This document shows, one piece after another, positions 55,801-64,000 of a stretch of DNA of 64,000 nucleotides. The translations under genes were made by a program, and so were the position numbers. A model generated the notes under the pieces. The model was not told the DNA's origin. It saw only the letters and a program-made list of their open reading frames with translations, and did no database searches. The first letter of the stretch is position 1, and each line of letters starts with the position of its first letter. Source of the stretch: an uncultured Planktomarina sp. (GTDB lineage: Bacteria > Pseudomonadota > Alphaproteobacteria > Rhodobacterales > Rhodobacteraceae); the NCBI GenBank assembly GCA_943788425.1, contig CALSQF010000012.1:1-64000 (forward strand). Direction: 5' to 3'.

Positions 55801-56538
55801 CTAAACCATGGCCATACCGCCGTTGACATGTAACGTGGCCCCCGTCGTATAGCCCGCTTCATCACTTGCCAAATAAAGGGCCGCGGCCGCAATTTCGCCC
55901 GAACTGCCCATTCGGCCAGCCGGCACTTGAGATAAAATTCCCGCTTTTTGATCTTCTGTCAATTTATCGGTCATCGCGGTGGTGATAAAACCGGGCGCTA
56001 TGCAATTGACAGTGATGCCCCGCGTGGCCACCTCATAGGCCAATGATTTCGACATGGCTACAACGCCGGCTTTAGAGGCGGCATAATTGGCCTGCCCTGG
56101 ATTGCCTGTCGATCCAACGATGGATGATACATTGATGATCCGGCCCCAGCGGGCTTTCATCATGCCGCGCATCACGCCTTTACACAGGCGCATGGTGCTG
56201 GTCAGATTGATGTCGAGAACCGACGTCCATTCGTCATCCGACATGCGCATGAAGAGGTTGTCGCGGGTCACGCCGGCGTTATTGACCAAAATTTCTACGC
56301 TGCCCATGGCGTCAACAGCCTGTTTGGGCAGAGCCATCACCGCCTCGGCATCCGAAAGGTTGCACGGCAAGACATGTGAGCGCGACCCCAACTCATCTGC
56401 TAAAGCCTGTAGCGGTTCCACGCGAGTCCCCGAGAGGGCCACGCTCGCCCCTGCCGCATGCAGCGCCTTTGCAATTTCCCCGCCAATGCCGCCGGAGGCT
56501 CCGGTGATCAAAGCGTTTTTTCCATCCAAACGAAACAT
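55801..56538 (-). CDS. fabG: 3-oxoacyl-[acyl-carrier-protein] reductase
   Basis: The 245-residue SDR has cofactor loop TGASGGIG (12-19), NNAG (86-89), S138/S139 and the catalytic Y152-AAS-K156. It reduces 3-oxoacyl-ACP with NADPH. The surroundings (fabD upstream, acpP and fabF downstream) confirm the role. It starts 57 bp after fabD. Confidence 0.96.
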   Translation of the reverse strand: MFRLDGKNALITGASGGIGGEIAKALHAAGASVALSGTRVEPLQALADELGSRSHVLPCNLSDAEAVMALPKQAVDAMGSVEILVNNAGVTRDNLFMRMSDDEWTSVLDINLTSTMRLCKGVMRGMMKARWGRIINVSSIVGSTGNPGQANYAASKAGVVAMSKSLAYEVATRGITVNCIAPGFITTAMTDKLTEDQKAGILSQVPAGRMGSSGEIAAAALYLASDEAGYTTGATLHVNGGMAMV

Positions 56539-56595
56539 GTGATTCTCCTAAATTCGTCATTATTTCCAACCGGTGCACTGACCAAAATGTGATCC

Positions 56596-57534
56596 CTAGG
56601 CGCCGGCAGCACCTTGCAGCTTGGCGATATCCTCGGGGCTCCCAATCGCCTGGCACGCAATCGCCTGGTCGATGCGGCGGATCATGCCTGACAAAGCTTT
56701 ACCTGCGCCAACTTCCCAAACCTCTGTCACACCCTCAGCAGCCAAATAAGACATAGATTCGCGCCAGCGCACCGAGCCGGTGACCTGCTCCACCAAAAGC
56801 GAACGGATCAATTCTGGATCTGAGACGGCGCTGGCCCGTACATTGGCGACCACAGGCACTGACGGCGCGCTGATCTCGACCTCTGCCAAGGCGTGCGCCA
56901 TACGGTCCGCGGCTGGCTGCATCAAAGCGCAGTGGAAGGGCGCGCTCACAGGCAAAAGCACAGCGCGTTTTGCACCGGCCTCCTTGGCCAGATCCACAGC
57001 GCGCTCAACAGCCGCTTTATGACCTGAAACCACAACCTGTCCTGGATCATTGTCATTGGCCGCCTGGCACACCTCGCCCTGAGCTGCCGCTGCCGCCACG
57101 GCAGTGACGGCGGTGAAATCCAACCCCAAGATTGCTGCCATGGCACCGATGCCAACCGGCACAGCCTCCTGCATGGCTGAGCCACGAATGCGCAATAAAC
57201 GGGCCGTATCGGCAATGGTCATCGCCCCTGCCGCCGCCAGAGCGGAATATTCACCGAGCGAATGCCCCGCCAAGAAAGAGGCAGTTTCAAGTCCTAGCCC
57301 TTCCGCCTGCAGAGCCCTCAAAGCAGCCAAAGACGTCGCCATCAAAGCGGGCTGCGCATTGGCTGTGAGGGTCAATGTTTCAATTTCCCCATCCCAAATC
57401 AGACCCGATAGATCCCGTCCCAAGGCGTCATCGACTTCTTCAAACACCGCTTTTGCCGCCGGGTAGCTGGCCGCTAGATCTTGGCCCATGCCGATGGTCT
57501 GAGCCCCTTGACCTGGAAAAACAAATGCTCGCAT
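56596..57534 (-). CDS. fabD: Malonyl-CoA:ACP transacylase
   Basis: The 312-residue protein has the N-terminal FPGQGAQTIGMG, the nucleophile S92 in AGHSLGEYSAL and the catalytic His in SAPFHCALM. It loads malonyl groups on ACP. It is the first gene of the fabD-fabG-acpP-fabF-mltG group, divergent from rpsF across 284 bp; that gap contains no gene I recognise. Confidence 0.96.
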   Translation of the reverse strand: MRAFVFPGQGAQTIGMGQDLAASYPAAKAVFEEVDDALGRDLSGLIWDGEIETLTLTANAQPALMATSLAALRALQAEGLGLETASFLAGHSLGEYSALAAAGAMTIADTARLLRIRGSAMQEAVPVGIGAMAAILGLDFTAVTAVAAAAAQGEVCQAANDNDPGQVVVSGHKAAVERAVDLAKEAGAKRAVLLPVSAPFHCALMQPAADRMAHALAEVEISAPSVPVVANVRASAVSDPELIRSLLVEQVTGSVRWRESMSYLAAEGVTEVWEVGAGKALSGMIRRIDQAIACQAIGSPEDIAKLQGAAGA

Positions 57535-57818
57535 TTTGATCCTCTTTCAAAACTTCGGATTTTCTTGGCATATCCCCTGTCACGTTGCACCGCAATGGTT
57601 TACCGAAGCCACGCTGCGACTGCTCCCGGCCAGGGACCACGCGGGCGCATTGAAAATCGTTTTTAAAACCACGAACATGCGCCATAAACCTTGCACCTTT
57701 TCCCCAGCTGTGGCAAAGGCAGCCATCCGCAGGCAAACCTTCTCCCGTGTGGCCTCTCGTGATCAGACTGCGGTCTTAACTCTGATCTTTGAAGCGCACC
57801 TAAAAAACAGGAAAGCAC

Positions 57819-58184
57819 ATGTCATTTTATGAGCATGTCTTCATTATGCGTCAGGACCTGTCGAACACACAGGCCGAAGCATTGATCGAAGAATTTTCCA
57901 ATGTTCTGAGCGCAAACGGCGGGTCCGTTGTTGAGCAGGAATATTGGGGCGTCAAAACCATGGCGTATAAAGTCAACAAAAACCGCAAGGGCCACTATGC
58001 CTTTTTGAAAACAGATGCGCCTTCAGCAGCTGTTGCCGAAATGGAACGCCTGATGGCATTGCATGAAGATGTCATGCGCACATTGACCATCCGCGTGAAA
58101 GGCCACGAAGAAGGCCCCTCCGTTCAAATGCAAAAACGTGACGACCGTGGTGATCGCGGTGAACGTCGCGAACGCCGGTCTTAA
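57819..58184 (+). CDS. rpsF: 30S ribosomal protein S6
   Basis: The 121-residue protein starts MSFYEHVFIMRQDLS and carries the S6 core (EYWGVKTMAYKVNKNRKGHYAFL). A basic C-terminal tail (DDRGDRGERRERRS) follows. It binds the central 16S domain with S18. First gene of the rpsF-rpsR-rplI operon; a CAGGAAAG site precedes the ATG. Confidence 0.97.
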   Translation: MSFYEHVFIMRQDLSNTQAEALIEEFSNVLSANGGSVVEQEYWGVKTMAYKVNKNRKGHYAFLKTDAPSAAVAEMERLMALHEDVMRTLTIRVKGHEEGPSVQMQKRDDRGDRGERRERRS

Positions 58185-58197
58185 GGAGCGCTAAGTC

Positions 58198-58425
58198 ATG
58201 GGAACAAAACCATTTTTCCGCCGCCGGAAGGTCTGCCCTTTCTCCGGTGATAATGCCCCGAAAATCGATTACAAAGACACACGTCTTTTGCAGCGTTACA
58301 TCTCTGAGCGTGGCAAAATAGTGCCGTCCCGTATCACCGCAGTCTCCGCAAAGAAACAACGTGAGCTGGCTCGCGCCATCAAACGTGCACGTTTCTTGGC
58401 CCTGCTGCCCTACGCTGTGAAATAA
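58198..58425 (+). CDS. rpsR: 30S ribosomal protein S18
   Basis: The 75-residue basic protein reads [23 protein letters not shown] and ends [16 protein letters not shown], the standard S18 pattern. It dimerises with S6 on the 30S platform. It lies 13 bp after rpsF with an AAGGAGCG site. Confidence 0.97.
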   Translation: MGTKPFFRRRKVCPFSGDNAPKIDYKDTRLLQRYISERGKIVPSRITAVSAKKQRELARAIKRARFLALLPYAVK

Positions 58426-58437
58426 GGAGCCAAGCAC

Positions 58438-59067
58438 ATGCAAGTTATCCTTATGGAACGTGTGGCCAAATTGGGCCAAATGGGCGATGTCGTGAATGTA
58501 AAGCAGGGCTTTGCCCGCAACTTCCTGATCCCAACAGGTAAAGCCATGCGCGCCTCAGCTGCCAATATCGCAGCATTCGAAGCGCAAAAAGCACAGCTCG
58601 AAGCGCGCAACCTGGAAACCAAAGCGGATGCAGAAGCCTTGGCTGCCAAGCTTGACGGTCAGCAATTTATTGTGATTCGGTCAGCCTCTGACGCCGGTTC
58701 GCTTTACGGCTCTGTTACCATCCGCGATGCGGCCGAAGCGGCCGCTGAGGCCGGATTCAGCCTGGACAAAAAGCAGGTTGTTTTGATGGCGCCAATCAAA
58801 GATCTGGGCATCCACAATGTCGCCGTGCGACTGCACCCTGAAGTTGACGTCAAAATTGAACTGAACGTAGCCCGTTCGGTTGAAGAGGCGGAGCTGCAAG
58901 CGGCAGGGAAATCCATCCAAGATCTCGCGGCAGAAGAAGAGGCAGCAGCTGAGTTCGAAATTCAAGAATTATTTGACGATATCGGCGCTGCCGGCATGGA
59001 TGACTTTGGCGATGGCGATGCGCCAAAGGACTCCGCGGGTGACGTATCGGATGACGAAGAGGCTTAA
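58438..59067 (+). CDS. rplI: 50S ribosomal protein L9
   Basis: The 209-residue protein starts [32 protein letters not shown], the L9 N-domain, with a long connecting helix and C-domain. It is longer than E. coli L9 (149) because of an acidic C-terminal tail ([16 protein letters not shown] onward), as in other Rhodobacterales. It binds 23S rRNA near the L1 stalk. A terminator follows. Confidence 0.96.
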   Translation: MQVILMERVAKLGQMGDVVNVKQGFARNFLIPTGKAMRASAANIAAFEAQKAQLEARNLETKADAEALAAKLDGQQFIVIRSASDAGSLYGSVTIRDAAEAAAEAGFSLDKKQVVLMAPIKDLGIHNVAVRLHPEVDVKIELNVARSVEEAELQAAGKSIQDLAAEEEAAAEFEIQELFDDIGAAGMDDFGDGDAPKDSAGDVSDDEEA

Positions 59068-59097
59068 AGCCCCTACTATGTCAAGTCGAAACATTTA

Positions 59098-59130
59098 AAC
59101 GCCGCTCTGTCTCAGGGCGGCGTTTTATTT
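59098..59130 (+). terminator. Terminator of the rpsF-rpsR-rplI operon
   Basis: AACGCCGC and GCGGCGTT form a perfect 8-bp stem around 11 nt, followed by TTTTATTT, 31 bp after rplI. Confidence 0.85.
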
Positions 59131-59193
59131 GGCGCAAGGCCGCAACTGCCATGGGGCATGCAAAGCCCAGCCCATTACCAGAGCCCAACCCAT

Positions 59194-59223
59194 AAAAAAA
59201 GCCATCCTTCAAACAAGGATGGC
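59194..59223 (-). terminator. Terminator for tig (minus strand)
   Basis: On the minus strand GCCATCCTT and AAGGATGGC pair perfectly (9 bp) and are followed by seven Ts. It lies about 90 bp past the tig stop and is convergent with the rplI terminator. Confidence 0.8.
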
Positions 59224-59271
59224 ATGATGAACCTATAAGAAACTTGGGCCGGGTAGCCTGGAGCTAAACCG

Positions 59272-59306
59272 CGCCCGCATCCCAATTCAAAAAGGAGATG
59301 CGGGCG
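59272..59306 (-). terminator. Strong hairpin just after tig
   Basis: CGCCCGCATC and GATGCGGGCG form a perfect 10-bp stem 8 bp beyond the tig stop. No T-run follows, so it may protect the 3' end while the T-tailed hairpin at 59194 terminates. Confidence 0.6.
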
Positions 59307-59314
59307 AAGTCAAT

Positions 59315-60646
59315 TTATTCTTCGTCCATTGCTTCCACGACTTTTTGAAGCTCATCTTTAGAAACTTCTTTGTCGGACACTGTGGCCAATTCAAAGACAT
59401 AATTAACAACTTTATCTTCGAACAAAGGTGCCCGCACTTGCTGCTGCATCTGTGGATTTTGTTGAACAAATTCAAAAAATTCGCGCTCTTGACCTGGATA
59501 TTGACGGGCTTGATCCATCATCGCCTGTGTCATTTCCGCGTCGGTGACTACGATTTCAGCTTTTTGGCCCAACTCAGCTAAAAGAAGGCCCAAGCGCACA
59601 CGGCGTTCAGCCAGTGTATTGTGATCATTTGTTGGTTCGATTTCAGGATGATCGTGGCCCTGCACATCAGGGTTTTCGTCATGCCAAAGTTGATGAGCGA
59701 TTTGCCCCGCTTCGGCTTTTACCAAAGATGGGGGCAGCTCGAATTTCACCATCTTATCCAATGCATCAAGTAAGTGACGCTTTTGAACAGCGCGGGCTGC
59801 GCCAGCATATTCGGCCTCTAAACGCTCTGTGATCTGACCTTTCAAGGCAGCCAAATCTTCTGCACCAAACTTAGTGGCCAGCTCATCATTGATCTCAGCC
59901 GCCTTCGGCGCTTTGACAGCTTTAATTTTGCATTCAAAAACAGCGTCTTTGCCGGCCAGGTTTTCAGCGCCATATTCCTCAGGGAATGTGACCTTCACCT
60001 CAACGTCTTCGCCAAGTTTTACGCCGACCAGCTGTGCTTCAAAGCCGGGAATGAAAGAATTAGATCCCAAAACCAGCGGGTAATCTTCCGCAGCGCCGCC
60101 CTCAAAGGCTTTGCCATCGACTTTACCAAGAAAATCAATGGTCACTTGGTCGCCATCTTTCGCCTTCGTACCTTTCTTGCGATCTTCGAAATCCTGTGCA
60201 GTCTCCGCCAAATTTTTAAGGGCTTCTACAACAGAGGCTTCATCAGCCTTGGCAATCATTTTTTCCAGTTTGATTTTCTTAAGATCAACCTCAGGAATGC
60301 TCGGCAACGCTTCGTAGGACATCTCAACATGGATGTCCTCGCCCTCTTTCCAATCCTCGTTGGTCATCTTGACCGCAGGCTGCATCGCGGGACGATCGCC
60401 GCTGTCTTCAAAATGCTTGGACATGGCGCCATCAATGCTCTCTTGCATCGCTTCACCCATCAAACGCTGACCATATTGCTTTTTCAACAATGCCATCGGG
60501 ACTTTGCCCTTTCGAAAGCCCTTCATTTCAATTTCGGGCCGCGCTTCAACGAGTTTTTCGTCAACCTTTGCGCTCAACTCATCTGCTGTCACTACAATAT
60601 TGTAACCGCGCTTCAAGCCTTCGTTCAGGGTCTCGGTGACCTGCAT
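59315..60646 (-). CDS. tig: Trigger factor
   Basis: The 443-residue protein has an N-terminal ribosome-binding domain ([17 protein letters not shown]), a central FKBP-type isomerase domain ([20 protein letters not shown], later [11 protein letters not shown]) and a helical C-domain. It folds nascent chains at the exit tunnel. The ATG at 60646 has an AAAGGGA site; a longer reading would run into the tRNA-Leu gene. High confidence. Confidence 0.96.
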   Translation of the reverse strand: MQVTETLNEGLKRGYNIVVTADELSAKVDEKLVEARPEIEMKGFRKGKVPMALLKKQYGQRLMGEAMQESIDGAMSKHFEDSGDRPAMQPAVKMTNEDWKEGEDIHVEMSYEALPSIPEVDLKKIKLEKMIAKADEASVVEALKNLAETAQDFEDRKKGTKAKDGDQVTIDFLGKVDGKAFEGGAAEDYPLVLGSNSFIPGFEAQLVGVKLGEDVEVKVTFPEEYGAENLAGKDAVFECKIKAVKAPKAAEINDELATKFGAEDLAALKGQITERLEAEYAGAARAVQKRHLLDALDKMVKFELPPSLVKAEAGQIAHQLWHDENPDVQGHDHPEIEPTNDHNTLAERRVRLGLLLAELGQKAEIVVTDAEMTQAMMDQARQYPGQEREFFEFVQQNPQMQQQVRAPLFEDKVVNYVFELATVSDKEVSKDELQKVVEAMDEE

Positions 60647-60667
60647 AGTACATCCCTTTTCAAACCA

Positions 60668-60752
60668 TGGTGCGGGTAGAGGGACTTGAACCCCCACGCC
60701 TTGCGGCGCTAGAACCTAAATCTAGTGCGTCTACCAATTTCGCCATACCCGC
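60668..60752 (-). tRNA. tRNA-Leu (anticodon UAG)
   Basis: The minus strand folds as a class II tRNA: acceptor GCGGGT / ACCCGC, anticodon stem CTAGA / TCTAG with loop TTTAGGT (anticodon TAG), a variable arm, T loop TTCAAGT and a genome-encoded CCA end (60668-60670). It is 85 nt long and reads CUA codons. It lies just upstream of tig. Confidence 0.95.
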
Positions 60753-61010
60753 AAACTATGTGGCAGCCCCGAAGAGCCGCCATATTCCGGAGCTCTCTAA
60801 CAAAGCTCGCCCGAGGATGCGAGTGGAAAATGACAGTTTTGGGACGAATTTTACTTATGACAAAAATTACAGTTGGGGCTGAACCATTTAAATCAGAAAT
60901 CAGGTGTCATGGGAGCTAGAAAAGAGAGGCGGCTGGATTATTATCAACATGGTCGCTTCCTTGCCGGATCTACAGCAGAATGCGAAACTAAGAAATATTG
61001 TGGAAAGCAA

Positions 61011-61073
61011 GACCTCTGCATGACTCGGCTGCCAAGCCATAACACTTTGCCCGATGGCAATAACCGGCTGCGC
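61011..61073. repeat. Dispersed ~63-bp intergenic repeat, copy 3
   Basis: This copy is gap-free against copy 1 over 63 bp; it shares GACCTCTGCATG with copy 2 (GAGCTCTGCATG) and the core GCCATAACACTTTGCCCGAT. The distal arm (AACCGGC) is degraded, so the hairpin is weaker than in copy 2. Confidence 0.75.
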
Positions 61074-61278
61074 CTGCTCGCCGCCCAAAGCCGCAGCACT
61101 CATATCGTATTGAGCAGGCGCTTTAACCTCAATGACCCTTTGGCCCAGCAATTTATTCTAAAGCGATGGAGCAAAGTTACTCTAAGATAGTGAAATAGGT
61201 CAGCGCTTTACAGTATTTCTCAGCGCGCTTCAGGATTGAGCGCCATAGTATAGCTGTTTCATGAGGCACGATTCATTT

Positions 61279-61297
61279 ATGTGCAATAAATGTACAT
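61279..61297 (+). promoter_or_regulatory. Inverted repeat upstream of glnB, possible NtrC-type site
   Basis: ATGTGCA-ATAAA-TGTACAT has 7-bp arms with one mismatch, 127 bp before the glnB ATG, in an AT-rich leader. The TGCA-type half-sites recall NtrC boxes, which would suit nitrogen control of glnBA, but the match is partial. Confidence 0.35.
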
Positions 61298-61387
61298 TTT
61301 GATTAATTTATAGGCAGTTTTTGCGATACCTGCGGCATTCCACCTCGATCCTAACAAAGAGTAATTGCCGGGCAAGACAAAAAGTGA

Positions 61388-61762
<375 letters not shown>

Positions 61763-61788
61763 CAACGCCTCTGAAGGAGAGACAATCC

Positions 61789-63192
61789 ATGAGCCAAGCT
61801 CTTTTATCGAAGATCGCCGATGAAGGCATCGAATATGTGGACATTCGCTTCACGGATCCGCGCGGAAAACTGCAGCACGTCACCGTGTGCGCTGACCAAG
61901 TCGATCAAGACTTTTTGGAAGAAGGCTTTATGTTCGACGGCTCGTCGATCGCCGGCTGGAAATCCATTGAAGAATCCGACATGAAATTGATGCCGGACGT
62001 CGACACCGCCTATGTCGACCCATTCTACGCGGAGAAAACCATCTGCATTCACTGCACCGTGGTGGAGCCGGACACCGGCGAAAGCTATGCGCGTGACCCG
62101 CGCGGATGCGCGCAGCGCGCGGAAGCCTATCTGATCTCTTCGGGCATTGGCGATGTGGCCTATATGGGTCCAGAAGCGGAATTTTTCCTGTTTGATGATG
62201 TTAGGTTTGAAAATAAAATCAATAAAGTATCATATGAAGTTGATGCAGTTGATGCATCGTGGAACACAGACAGTGACTATGAAGTTGGCAACATGGGCCA
62301 CCGTCCCGGCATCAAAGGCGGCTATTTCCCCGTGAACCCCATTGATGACGCGCAAGACATCCGCAGCGAAATGCTATCAACGATGAAGCGGATGGGCATG
62401 AAAGTTGACAAGCATCATCACGAAGTCGCGAGTTGCCAACATGAACTGGGCCTGATCTTCGGATCTTTGACCCACCAGGCCGATGAGCTGCAAAAATATA
62501 AATACGTCATTCACAATGTCGCCCACGCCTATGGCAAATCAGCGACTTTCATGCCCAAACCCATCGCAGGTGACAACGGCACCGGCATGCATGTGAACAT
62601 GTCCATCTGGAAAGATGGCAAGCCTGTGTTTGCGGGCGACAAATATGCCGATCTTTCGGATGAGGCGCTGTATTTCATCGGTGGCATTTTGCGGCACGCA
62701 AAAGCTTTGAACGCCTTCACCAACCCATCGACCAACAGCTACAAGCGCCTGATCCCTGGCTTTGAAGCCCCTGTTCTACGCGCCTATTCTGCACGAAACC
62801 GGTCTGGCTGCGTTCGGATCCCATGGGCCGAGTCGCCAAAAGCCAAGCGCGTTGAAGCGCGCTTCCCAGATCCGGCCGCAAACCCCTATCTGTGCTTTGC
62901 CGCTTTGCTGATGGCAGGGCTTGATGGCATCAAAAATAAAATTCACCCCGGTGAAGCATCTGACAAGGATCTCTATGACCTGCCGCCAGAAGAGCTGGCC
63001 GATATCCCAACTGTTTGTGGCTCCCTGCGCGAAGCGCTGGACGCGCTGCAAGCGAACATGGGCTTCTTGACCGCCGGCGGTGTGTTCACAGAGGATCAAA
63101 TCGCAGGGTATATTGACCTTAAAATGGAAGAGGTTCTTCACTACGAGCACACACCTCACCCCGTTGAATTTGGCATGTATTACAGCTGTTAA
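61789..63192 (+). CDS. glnA: Glutamine synthetase, type I
   Basis: The 467-residue protein has [19 protein letters not shown] near the start, [12 protein letters not shown], the ATP-binding [16 protein letters not shown] and the adenylylation-loop tyrosine in [13 protein letters not shown]. It makes glutamine from glutamate, ammonia and ATP. A GGAG site precedes the ATG. The adenylylation site is intact, so control by GlnE is likely. A terminator follows. Confidence 0.97.
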   Translation: MSQALLSKIADEGIEYVDIRFTDPRGKLQHVTVCADQVDQDFLEEGFMFDGSSIAGWKSIEESDMKLMPDVDTAYVDPFYAEKTICIHCTVVEPDTGESYARDPRGCAQRAEAYLISSGIGDVAYMGPEAEFFLFDDVRFENKINKVSYEVDAVDASWNTDSDYEVGNMGHRPGIKGGYFPVNPIDDAQDIRSEMLSTMKRMGMKVDKHHHEVASCQHELGLIFGSLTHQADELQKYKYVIHNVAHAYGKSATFMPKPIAGDNGTGMHVNMSIWKDGKPVFAGDKYADLSDEALYFIGGILRHAKALNAFTNPSTNSYKRLIPGFEAPVLRAYSARNRSGCVRIPWAESPKAKRVEARFPDPAANPYLCFAALLMAGLDGIKNKIHPGEASDKDLYDLPPEELADIPTVCGSLREALDALQANMGFLTAGGVFTEDQIAGYIDLKMEEVLHYEHTPHPVEFGMYYSC

Positions 63193-63214
63193 ATGCGTTT
63201 CATAGCTAACAAAC

Positions 63215-63246
63215 AAAAAAGGCGTCCAAATTTGGGCGCCTTTTTT
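63215..63246. terminator. Bidirectional terminator after glnA
   Basis: GGCGTCCAAA and TTTGGGCGCC pair along 10 bp (one G-U) with A6 before and T6 after. It serves glnA and the convergent N-demethylase gene, which ends at 63258. Confidence 0.85.
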
Positions 63247-63257
63247 GCCTGCGCAGC

Positions 63258-64000
63258 TCAAGTGCCGGACTGGGCCGGTTTTTTGATCAAATATGTATGA
63301 ATTGAAAACAAGACCGCGCAAGTTCGCGGCAGACGTACAAGAGCTTGATGCTCAGAGCGAATATACGCGCCACGGCCATAATCCTCATCTCCACTGCGCG
63401 GATCGGTTTCGCTGCGTGGTTGAAACAAATCAGGTCGCACATACTCCAGCACATTGAACCGCCACATGGGGCGTCCAGCTCTTATCCCATCAAACAAGCG
63501 CTGCACCCGCTTGGCCACATCCGCGTCATATTCCTCCACCGGCCGATGTACTGCACTTAATGGGCGACCTATTTTTTCGCGCAAAGTCCAGCTGGCCGGG
63601 AAACACATCACGGCCGCGGTCAAGACATGCTCGCCGCCACGCTTTTCGTGTAGGCAAAGGTCTTCTTGCACCAAACGCGCCGCGTTGAGAAGCGGATCGC
63701 CAGCCAGCGGCACGCGCACCCCATCTGGGCGCTGCACCATCGTTGCTTCGACGCGATATGAGGGACGGCGGCGCAATTGCGCTAAGATTTCATCCAAGAC
63801 CTCCTGTTTTGCCTCAGCAGAGGCGCCGGCGTCGGTAAATACATTGTCTGGAGAATCCTGCAAAAGCCGGTCCCGCTCGGCCAGTTGCGCCGCATAAGCC
63901 TCATCTTCAATCAGCCAACCATCCTCCGCCAGAGGCAACATTCCCGGTAATTTCTTATGTTCCGACACATCATAGGGAATCTTTTTTTGTAAAATTTCTG
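63258..64000 (-). CDS. Heme-dependent oxidative N-demethylase (DUF3445), 5' truncated by window edge
   Basis: The frame continues through the right edge (reading ILQKKIPYDVSEHKKLPGML), so the start is outside the window; at least 247 residues are seen. DUF3445 features include LPGMLPLAEDGWLIEDE, LCLHEKRGGEHVLTAAVMCFPASWTL and the C-terminal RSEHQALVRLPRTCAVLFSIHTY. Known members use heme and a PAS-like fold to demethylate secondary amines such as dimethylamine. The GTG at 63968 is only an internal Val. It is convergent with glnA; ammonium from methylated amines would feed glutamine synthetase, but adjacency alone does not show a link. Confidence 0.88.
   Translation of the reverse strand, partial: EILQKKIPYDVSEHKKLPGMLPLAEDGWLIEDEAYAAQLAERDRLLQDSPDNVFTDAGASAEAKQEVLDEILAQLRRRPSYRVEATMVQRPDGVRVPLAGDPLLNAARLVQEDLCLHEKRGGEHVLTAAVMCFPASWTLREKIGRPLSAVHRPVEEYDADVAKRVQRLFDGIRAGRPMWRFNVLEYVRPDLFQPRSETDPRSGDEDYGRGAYIRSEHQALVRLPRTCAVLFSIHTYLIKKPAQSGT

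Noticed and set aside
60873-61190. A 105-codon frame running through repeat copy 3
   Set aside because: There is no conserved domain, and the start lacks a ribosome-binding site. The repeat explains the apparent similarity to frames around copies 1 and 2.

Overview
The window looks like a chromosomal segment of a marine Rhodobacterales (Roseobacter-group) alphaproteobacterium. The basis is gene order and gene types: pdhA with a PdhB that carries its own lipoyl domain, the lptF-lptG-lptD-surA-pdxA-rsmA run, fabD/fabG/acpP/fabF/mltG, a DUF4167 protein, a class I aldolase next to pgk, glnB-glnA, and a heme-dependent N-demethylase. Moderate GC content and tight spacing would suit a pelagic roseobacter such as the RCA/Planktomarina lineage, but the sequence alone does not support a name below family level.

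Layout. 1-5160: the end of a YeeE/YedE transporter, a beta-hydroxyacid dehydrogenase, the stump of a 2-hydroxyacid dehydrogenase, glpK, rlmE and ppx. 5389-7735: a C1/folate operon (DUF 'virulence factor', MetF-like reductase with a frameshift, methyltetrahydrofolate:corrinoid methyltransferase). 7778-10885: an HpcH/HpaI aldolase, glucokinase and an AlkX-type DNA glycosylase. 10900-16071 (minus strand): an operon of a beta-hydroxyacid dehydrogenase, an XdhC protein and a 1066-residue reductive dehalogenase fused to its own flavin/2Fe-2S reductase. This is the most unusual locus here. 16309-19737: SDR, IlvD/Edd dehydratase and FAH hydrolase, which together resemble the 4-oxidation branch of non-phosphorylative sugar-acid breakdown.

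19803-25685: a frameshifted TfoX C-terminal domain gene, ndk, a decayed beta-helix-like repeat membrane protein, an ABC-F ATPase, MarC and a membrane aspartic protease. 25718-35261: holC-pepA and, divergently, the outer-membrane biogenesis operon lptFGD-surA-pdxA-rsmA, in which surA is frameshifted. 35402-41880 (minus): DUF4167, prmC-prfA, DUF1499, and two ureohydrolases with an M20 amidohydrolase. 41930-51444: mazG, an iron-binding ABC protein, two cyclophilins, pgk, fba, ftsB and the pyruvate dehydrogenase operon.

51528-57534 (minus): cysE, a short remnant that looks like the 3' end of a gene transfer agent tail/host-specificity gene, mltG, and the fatty-acid genes fabF, acpP, fabG and fabD. 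57819-64000: the ribosomal rpsF-rpsR-rplI operon, tig, tRNA-Leu(UAG), glnB-glnA, and a 5'-truncated heme-dependent N-demethylase.

Two genome-scale signals stand out. First, four loci carry single-base indels (metF-like, tfoX-like, the repeat protein and surA) and one has an in-frame stop. This is either real decay or consensus error, and read data would decide. Second, a roughly 63-bp hairpin-containing repeat occurs in three intergenic regions.
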